Below are positions 52,501 through 61,500 of a DNA stretch of 64,000 nt, one piece after another (within the stretch, counting starts at the first letter, position 1; each line of letters begins with the position of its first letter). Source of the DNA: Bolinopsis microptera (taxonomy: Eukaryota; Ctenophora; Tentaculata; Lobata; Bolinopsidae). The position numbers and the translations under genes are program-made. Location of the stretch: positions 11,007,226 to 11,071,225 of the forward strand of contig NC_087074.1 in the NCBI RefSeq assembly GCF_026151205.1, in the 5' to 3' direction. Under the pieces are notes generated by a model that was not told the DNA's origin, did not search any database, and was given only the letters and a program-made list of their open reading frames with translations.

Positions 52501-55500
52501 ATTTTCATCTTACTTACCCACTGAAATAGATGGAAAAGTAGAATTAATTAAGCTCACCTTTCCTGGACGGAAGAAAATCTTGGTAACCCCAAATTTGTAG
52601 TCATTCGGGCTCATACCTATGGCTCGAAATAGTGCCTGAAATGGATAAAGTTTGATAATGATTGCAATGAAATTTAAGGATTTGGAATAGGAGAGATAAT
52701 TTTCCATACCCGCCCAAAGGATAACATTATTCGGAAGTCTGGTCACGTACTGATCGGGCGTAGTTTTAGTGTGCAGTCTCTGGGAATTTAACTCTGGGCT
52801 ACGCTGCGCGCGTCTACTCATTTTGTTTAGGTGGATGAGAAAATTGACATTTTGTTCACACTTTTGTCAATGCGTGCTCCAATAATAAATATCGAAATTG
52901 TGACTGTTTTTTTTTCTTCAGTGACCGCCGATGTTCTCTTTGGGTGTACTATTTCAGTCTGTGCCAAAACAATCTACTTTAAGGTCTTACCGAGCAGAAC
53001 ATTCGGGGATGGAGCGATTTCAGCTTGTCGGGCAGATTGGACGAGTACCTTTCAAATTGTTTATATGTGTTAAAATTTGTACTTTGGTAACAAACAATTC
53101 CATTGAACGTTAAAGATGTAAGGAACTCAAGCAAAAGTCTGTAACGTAATAATTACTCAATTATTCATTTAATTAATTTCATTAATTACAGAAATAAGTA
53201 CTCACATGTCGTAGAGATCTTTAAAAGCGATCCTGCTTGGAAAGCCGGCCTGCATCAACGCCAGTGCTGTGACCATACCAAGCGAGATGAGCTGGTTCAA
53301 TACTTTTCCTCCTGTAGTTATTGGTTTAACAGCTTGCTAATCGATTATCTAATTATAAGCCAATTTACATCTTTTTAGAGAAGGGCCAATATGCGAATAG
53401 AAAATTAGATAATAGCAAGGAATTGAAGCTGCGAAAACCATATCTAGGTTTTACTATCATCGTACCAAGAATAAAAAGTAGATAGTAGTTCAAGATATTA
53501 ATAGAAGAAAAGGAAGGTGAGCAGTAAATCTAACCGTCAAACTCGGCAGGTGCCATGTGTTGGTTTGGCTTGATACACCTGATGAAACTAGTAGCAGTGC
53601 CCTGTAACTTCTCAAGCAGCGTATTTAGTTGTTTCTGAGCGGGAAGTGTGAGTGTTAAATTACCGGCTCAGAGTTAATTGAAAACTTTTAATTATAATTA
53701 GGAAGAGCTCAACGTTAGAGAACCTGAGAACCATGATGCTCCACAATGTGGAATAGTCTGTGCTAACAATTTTATTCTCCAATCTTAGAAGTAGCAAACC
53801 TTGAACTTTCCTCCGACACTGTCCTGTACCATCTTCTTATTACACTTCACATCCTGTATATCACTGTACAGCCTGGCAACCAGGTCACTTTCGGAGGTCA
53901 GCATTAGCTGCTCCAGCGAGCTGTGGAGTGTGTCACTGTTCCTGTCCAACCAACCAACCTGTATTGTACTGGGTTACTAGGTAGTTAGTATAGCTAGGTT
54001 AATTCAGTACCAGGTAACCAGGTAACCAGGTAACCAGGTAACCAGGTAACCAGGTAACCAGGTAACCAGGTAACCAGGTAACCAGGTAACCAGGTAACCA
54101 GGTAACCAGGTAACCAGGTAACCAGGTAACCAGGTAACCAGGTAACCAGGTAACCAGGTAACCAGGTAACCAGGTAACCAGGTAACCAGGTAACCAGGTA
54201 ACCAGGTAACCAGGTAACCAGGTAACCAGGTAACCAGGTTACTAGGGTCCAGGATACCAGGATACCAGGATACCAGGATACCAGGATACCAGGATACCAG
54301 GATACCAGGATACCAGGATACCAGGATACCAGGATACCAGGATACCAGGATACCAGGATACCAGGATACCAGGATACCAGGATACCAGGTTACCAGGTTA
54401 CTAGGTCGATGATAAGATGTACAAATTTAACAGGTTATTTGGTTACTAATTTATTACACCTTACACATTATACTTGGATACTAGGTTAACAGTGTAATAG
54501 GTTACCAGGTTACCAGGTTAAAATGTACTAGGATCTAAGTTAACATATTTTCACCGGTTTCTGAAACCCAAGCATAATGCTTGATCCCTGCATAGGTTGC
54601 ACAAGATATACCTGGAGAACAATAGTTACACACGCATACACCCCCTCTCTCTCTCTCTCTTACTCTCTCTTACTCCCCCACACTTCAACTCTCTCTCTTT
54701 ACACATTAGCTTGTAGTTATCCATAATTCACACAGGTAGGTAATGAGAACCAGCCCAGCTCCCAAGCTAATGTGTTAACGGGCGTGTAGGAATGTGTATA
54801 CCTCCCACGTGCTCAGCCAACACTCAGTGCACGTCATGTTCTACAAGGTGTGTGAACACGTGTTAAACATCAGCAACAGGCGCGCAACTGCACGTGCTGT
54901 ATATAAGCTGATAACAACCAGGATATCCCAAAATTAACTGTATACATTTAATATCGAATTTTATGTGTGAGTTTTAACTTTTGATAGATATTAGATAACG
55001 ATTATAATGTAATATATATTTTGAGTAAACATTGGCTGGCACTTCGGGCCAGTCCCCAACCAAAAACATTAAAGTTTAGTTGTAAATAACTAGTATTTAG
55101 CGCTGAGCCTGACAATTTAGTAGAGTTGTGACCGTGACATAAAAACATACAGCTAATAATGAGCCACTACTCTGCATAGGGTACATGATACTGGAGTCTC
55201 TTTCCAATTTCTGTCGCCATGCTAGATCAGAATAGAGGCCTGTATTTATACTGCGAAAGGAAGTTCAAAAGTAACAAAGAAAATCGTGAATGATTTTATA
55301 AAGGAGCACACGCAGGATCGGTGACCGAAAAGCTCCAAAAAAGGCCAAATCATATTGAGCTGTAATATTGTAAGATGGAAAGATATTGAAAGATGTTGAA
55401 ACATGAGCAAATGGCATTGTTGTGGGCTGCAACACATTTATTCTAAGTTGTCCGCATCAACTTGTAATGGGGTTGACTTACGTAGAACTCAAGGACATTA

Positions 55501-58500
55501 AATGTAACAACAACTTGGTATGACTTGAGAGCATAATAGAAGAACTATCCAACATAAGGAAGATGTTGTGTTATCTTAGAAAACTGGATATGACGACGAA
55601 ATTAGTTAAGAGGTTGCTTATTGCTGGACAATATTATTTTCAACTTTATCAACAACTTACAGGTTCTTGAGCGGATTTTCAGGGGAAAAAATTAACTATA
55701 CACCTATTTGGAATATATCAGGTCGGTATACCATCAAAACATCACTTCTTCAGGCCGGTTATCAGCATAGTTAAAAATCAACTATAATAAGGGCTCAAAA
55801 GAATAAATTCTAAGACACAATCATTACAGAATAATAAACTTGATGAGAGTTACCAGAGTAACCTACCGTGTTGTAGCACACAGCCCCGGCGTAGTGTCGG
55901 ATAATGAAACCTTCCTCGTCCAACATAGAGCGGTAACTCGACAACTTACTCTTCCTCGGCAACTGAAGAAGGAACAGGTAGTTTTACTTTCACTTTCACT
56001 TTTACTTTCACTTTACCAGGTCATAGTCATTGGTTATATGAATGAATTTTTGTAAAATTGCAAAACCCCCTCCCCAAGGCCTGATCATTAAGTAATATTA
56101 ATTAAGCTATATTAAGCAATATTAAGTAATATTAAGCAATATTAAGTAACTCAAATAACCTGAAGTCTGAAGTGTCGTCTGTTTTGTTCGTGAAGCAGAG
56201 AGGTGAAGTGTTTCTCACAACTAGTGGGCAGTTTAGCTTCCTCATCCAGCAGTACAAACCCACGCTCTATCAGCTCTAGTGACAATATAAGTTGGTAAGT
56301 TAGATTAGTTATTACAATAGTGAATTAACTAAGTAATTAAGTTACTAACCAACTAATAAATTACTAACCGATACAATCCTGGTTGTCAGAGAACTGTATC
56401 TCGTTAACACCCAGGTTCTCAGCCTTGTACAAGTCCTGTTCCTCCCTGATTACTCTGCTGTTGAAGAACTGTTGCAGCTTCTCGTTACAGTAGTTTATAC
56501 AGAGCTGCTCGAATGAGTTTGTCTCGAAATATTCTGCGGGTTTTCTTGGTTAACATCTCATTATTACTGGTTTATCTGTGGGATTTTTAGATATCCATTA
56601 ATTTTCACAATTATTATTTATGGTGTGTTAATTTCAATTGTCCCAAATTTGCCGAAATTTTTCATACTAAAATCATAACTAAATCAGCAGATTATGGTAG
56701 AACCAGCGGCGTAACGTTGCCACTGGGTAGAACATGTTTGAAGGACGTACCGAAGCCAGCAATATCCAGGACCCCAATATAACAGTTGGAATTGTCTGAG
56801 AGCGGTAGACTCTGGTTAACTTGCTTGACTATGTGGTTAAACAGCCGTGTGTACAGGGACTTACACAGACCATCACGGTTATGTAACGCCTCTTTCTTTT
56901 TCAGCGGCACCCTGCAGTGATACCGTTACTAGGTTACTTGGTTACTTGGTTACTTGGTTACTTGGTTACTTGGTTACTTGTTTACTTGATTACTTGGTTA
57001 CTTGGTTATTGGTTACTAGGTTACTTGGTTACTTGGTTACTTGGTTACTTGGTTACTTGTTTACTTGATTACTTGGTTACTTGGTTACTTGGTTACTTGG
57101 TTACTTGGTTACTTGGTTACTTGGTTACTTGGTTACTTGGTTACTTGGTTACTTGGTTACTTGGTTACTTGGTTATTGGTTACTAGGTTACTTGGTTATT
57201 GGTTACTTGGTTACTTGGTTACTTGGTTACTTGGTTACTTGGTTACTTGGTTACTTGGTTACTTTGTTATTGGTTACTTGGTTACTTGGTTACTTGGTTA
57301 TTGGTTACTAGGTTACTTGGTTACTTGGTTACTTGGTTACTTGGTTACTTGGTTACTTGGTTACTTGGTTATTGGTTACTAGGTTACTTGGTTACTTGGT
57401 TACTTGGTTACTTGGTTACTTGGTTACTTGGTTATTGGTTACTTGGTTACTTGGTTATTGGTTACTAGGTTACTTGGTTATTGGTTACTAGGTTACTTGG
57501 TTATTGGTTACTTGGTTACTTGGTTATTGGTTACTTGGTTACTTGGATACTAGGTTACTTGGTTATTGGTTACTAGGTTACTTGGTTATTGGTTACTTGG
57601 TTACTTGGTTATTGGTTACTTGGTTACTTGGTTACTTGATTACTTGGTTACTAGGTTACTTGGTTACTTGGTTACTTGGTTACTTGGTTACTTGATTACT
57701 TGGTTACTTGGTTATTGGTTACTTGGTTACTTGATTACTTGGTTACTTGGTTACTTGGTTACGTGGTTACTTGGTTGCTTGGTTACTTGGTTACTTGGTA
57801 ACTTGATTACTTGGTTATTGGTTACTTGGTTACTTGGTTACTTGGTTACTTGGTTACTTGATTACTTGGTTATTGGTTACTTGGTTACTTGGTTACTTGG
57901 TTACTTGGTTACTTGGTTACTTGGTTACTTGATTACTTGGTTACTTGGTAACTTGATTACTTGGTTATTGGTTACTTGGTTACTTGGTTACTTGGTTACT
58001 TGGTTACTTGATTACTTGGTTATTGGTTACTTGGTTACTTGGTTACTTGGTTACTTGGTTACTTGGTTGCTTGGTTACTTGGTTACTTGGTTACTTGGTT
58101 ATTGGTTACTTGGTTACTTGGTTATTGGTTACTTGGTTACTTGGATACTTGGTTACTTGATTACTTGGTTACTTGGTTACTTGGTTACTTGATTACTTGG
58201 TTACTTGGTTATTGGTTACTTGGTTACTTGATTACTTGGTTACTTGGTTACTTGGTTACGTGGTTACTTGGTTGCTTGGTTACTTGGTTACTTGGTTACT
58301 TGATTACTTGGTTATTGGTTACTTGGTTACTTGGTTACTTGGTTACTTGGTTACTTGGTTACTTGGTTACTTGATTACTTGGTTACTTGGTAACTTGATT
58401 ACTTGGTTATTGGTTACTTGGTTACTTGGTTACTTGGTTACTTGGTTACTTGATTACTTGGTTATTGGTTACTTGGTTACTTGGTTACTTGGTTACTTGG

Positions 58501-61500
58501 TTACTTGGTTACTTGGTTACTTGGTTGCTTGGTTACTTGGTTACTTGGTTACTTGGTTATTGGTTACTTGGTTACTTGGTTATTGGTTACTTGGTTACTT
58601 GGATACTTGGTTACTTGGTTACTTGGTTACTTGGTTACTTGGTTACTTGGATACTTGGTTACTTGGTTACTTGGTTACTTGGTTACTTGGTTACTTGGTT
58701 ACTTGGTTACTTGGTTACTTGGTTACTTGGTTACTTGGTTACTTGGTTACTTGGTTACTTGGTTACTTGGTTACTTGGTTACTTGGTTACTTGGTTACTT
58801 GATTACTTGGTTACTATTCTCTCAGTTACTAGTGAACGTATACCCCCTTGCTCACATGTAAGTTGTTCCTTTCTTCAAGTTCTTGGTCTGCATAAGACGG
58901 GATGTAAGAGAATGTCTTAAATCATCTCCCTCCAACGAGAGACACGTGGCAGCAATCTCTATCCAGTCTGAAGACTCTGGTGACACTTTACTGCCTCCTG
59001 TAACCATGGTTACATCATTAGCTTTATTAGTCTTACTACAGTACTCCAACCGGAGACCCATATTTTAAGTGTTTTCATGAAATAACATTTAATTTTCCTA
59101 CAAGAGTTTTATTTCCTACGATACCCAAGCACTGAATTGCAATGCATCTAAATTCTGTACCTCTAGTGTCTCCGCTATCTATAAACTCAACGTTCCCAAA
59201 CGCCATCACTCCCGACACTATCTTGTAGATCTCGTGTATCTCTGTGTCCGGTACTCCAATGCAACGCAGCGCGTCAGATATCTCGTCAAACTGCTCCGCG
59301 TCCCTCATGTTGCCTGACCGCCCCTCCGATAAGCACTGTTGAAATATCACTGATCAGACTTGGTTACTAGGTTACTTGGCTTATTAGCTAATTGGTAACC
59401 TGGTGACCTGGTAATTTGATAACTCACTGAGAAGAGATTACTGGTAAGGCAGTACAGAACATGTTAATATTATTCAAGAAAAAGTACCTCGTAAAATTAA
59501 ATAACAATGATATTTAATATACTATCAGTTGAACCGCACAGGACCTCAATAATACCCTTTACCCTGCTTCATCCCCCACTCCTACCTTGTACTCCTTTAT
59601 TTCACGAAGTCTAATCTCCCTTCTCAGTTCCTGACTAGCCCCAGCTAACAGTCGGTAGAAGATGTGGTAACTCCGCTCACTCGGGTTCTGGTGGGTTATC
59701 CGGGACTTCTCCAGCAGGTATGTGTTTATGTGACCCCCCACTATCTCGCCCTGATTGGTTGGTTTGTGTCAAGTGGACCCGGTTCAATTAACTTCATCTC
59801 ACGTGATAGGACACGTATGATAACCAATTCCCACAAAAAAGAGGTACCATGTTCTCACCATTACTCATCTTATCACCTCACGGCTCGCTTCAATTCTCTT
59901 AGAGAAAGTTTAATCTGATTTTACCGATGTTTGTTGTGTACCTGCTACTTGTCCTGGGTGGTAAGGGCGAAGCTACATATGAAGTTTCCGAGGGATCTCC
60001 ACCCTGACTCCCATGATACCTGTCACACCCTGAAACTAGCAGCACAACAGATCAGAGAGAGGGGTACACTGCTATAGACAAAGCAGACTCTATCAGGGAG
60101 CAGGCATACCGGCTTAAAGATGAAGCATATGAGGTTAGAGAGAGCGCAATGGAGGCAAAGTCAGCACTGGAGACGACCCTGGTGGAGACGATAGCTTTGG
60201 TTCGGAGTCAGAGCACTGTAACTAACCTGTATATCCAGGAGATGCGGAGTACACTGAGTGATATTAAGAAGAAAATGGAGGATATGGAGGAGAAGATGGG
60301 TGATATGGAAGATAAAATAGAGGAGAAGATGGGTGATATGGAAGATAAAATAGAAGAGAAGATGGGTGATATGGAAGATAAAATAGAGGAGAAGATGGAA
60401 GATATAGAGAATAAAATAGAGGAGAAGATGGCAGGAATGGAGGAGAGAATGGAACAGCAGAACAAAAAGGAAGAGGATAGATTTGCAGCTCTGGATGAAC
60501 ACTCTAAAACAGTTGAGAGGAAGATCTCTGAACACGCAGCAGTCTCAAGCACCATCTCGAACCATGTTTCTGAGACCCTTTCCACAGCAATCACCCTTGA
60601 GGAGCGACAAAAGGTTCAATTGTCAGAGGTACGGATTATCTCCTTATACAAGATAGCCGAACAAACTAACCCCTGGCCAGGAAATCACGACGCAGATCTT
60701 GCAGTGGATGGTATGGTCACGTTTGATAGTCATCATTGGGCAGACATGGCTACCTTAACTCACACAACCAACTCCCCAGGCAGCAAAATTTGGATAGAGC
60801 TCGGAGGACTTTTCAGAATATATAAGATAAAGGTTTGGAATCATAGACACTGCTGCCAAGAGCGACTCATTGGAGCACACATCTACGCAGATGACAGACT
60901 TATCGGCACTGTCATTCGAGCGCAAGGAACCTACGATTTTACGATCGGGGATGAGGACCCTGTTTATGCGAAGGAGATAACTCTACAGCAACCACTGGGA
61001 CAAAATCTTCACATTATAGAGCTGCAAGTATGGGGTACTGGACCCTTCTTAGAGGACGACAAGTTTGATTGAAGATTTGTGAGATTTTCTATTAAATTAC
61101 GTTTTCGACTGTATTATAACACAATTTACTTTCTACAGATCAATGAAATCGTATTTTGTAATGAGCAGGATCTTAATCGCATCATAAGTTATCATTCAAA
61201 CACATACTGGTACATTAGAGCAATTAGATGATCAGCAAATTATAAAGATTAAATAAATACCAGATATTAAATAATTCTAATTGAAGGCTCACAGCTTTAT
61301 TAAAGTTAACTTCGATGAACTTTCCAAATCTGCTGCTGTTGTTGTTACGAACAGTTTGCGCGTTTCCAAACGCTTCCAAGAGGGGGTTCGCTTGAAGGAG
61401 CTTGTCTTCAATTCCATTAGCAGAACTCTTGCCGTAAACTGACGCTAGATACCTGAACAGACATAATATCATCAATGAAAAAATAACCAAACCACATCTA

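Noticed and set aside
56917-58920. Long hydrophobic open frames (LVTWLLGY repeats), up to 209 codons, on the plus strand
   Set aside because: They are translations of an 8-bp minisatellite and exist in all three frames; no real gene is implied.
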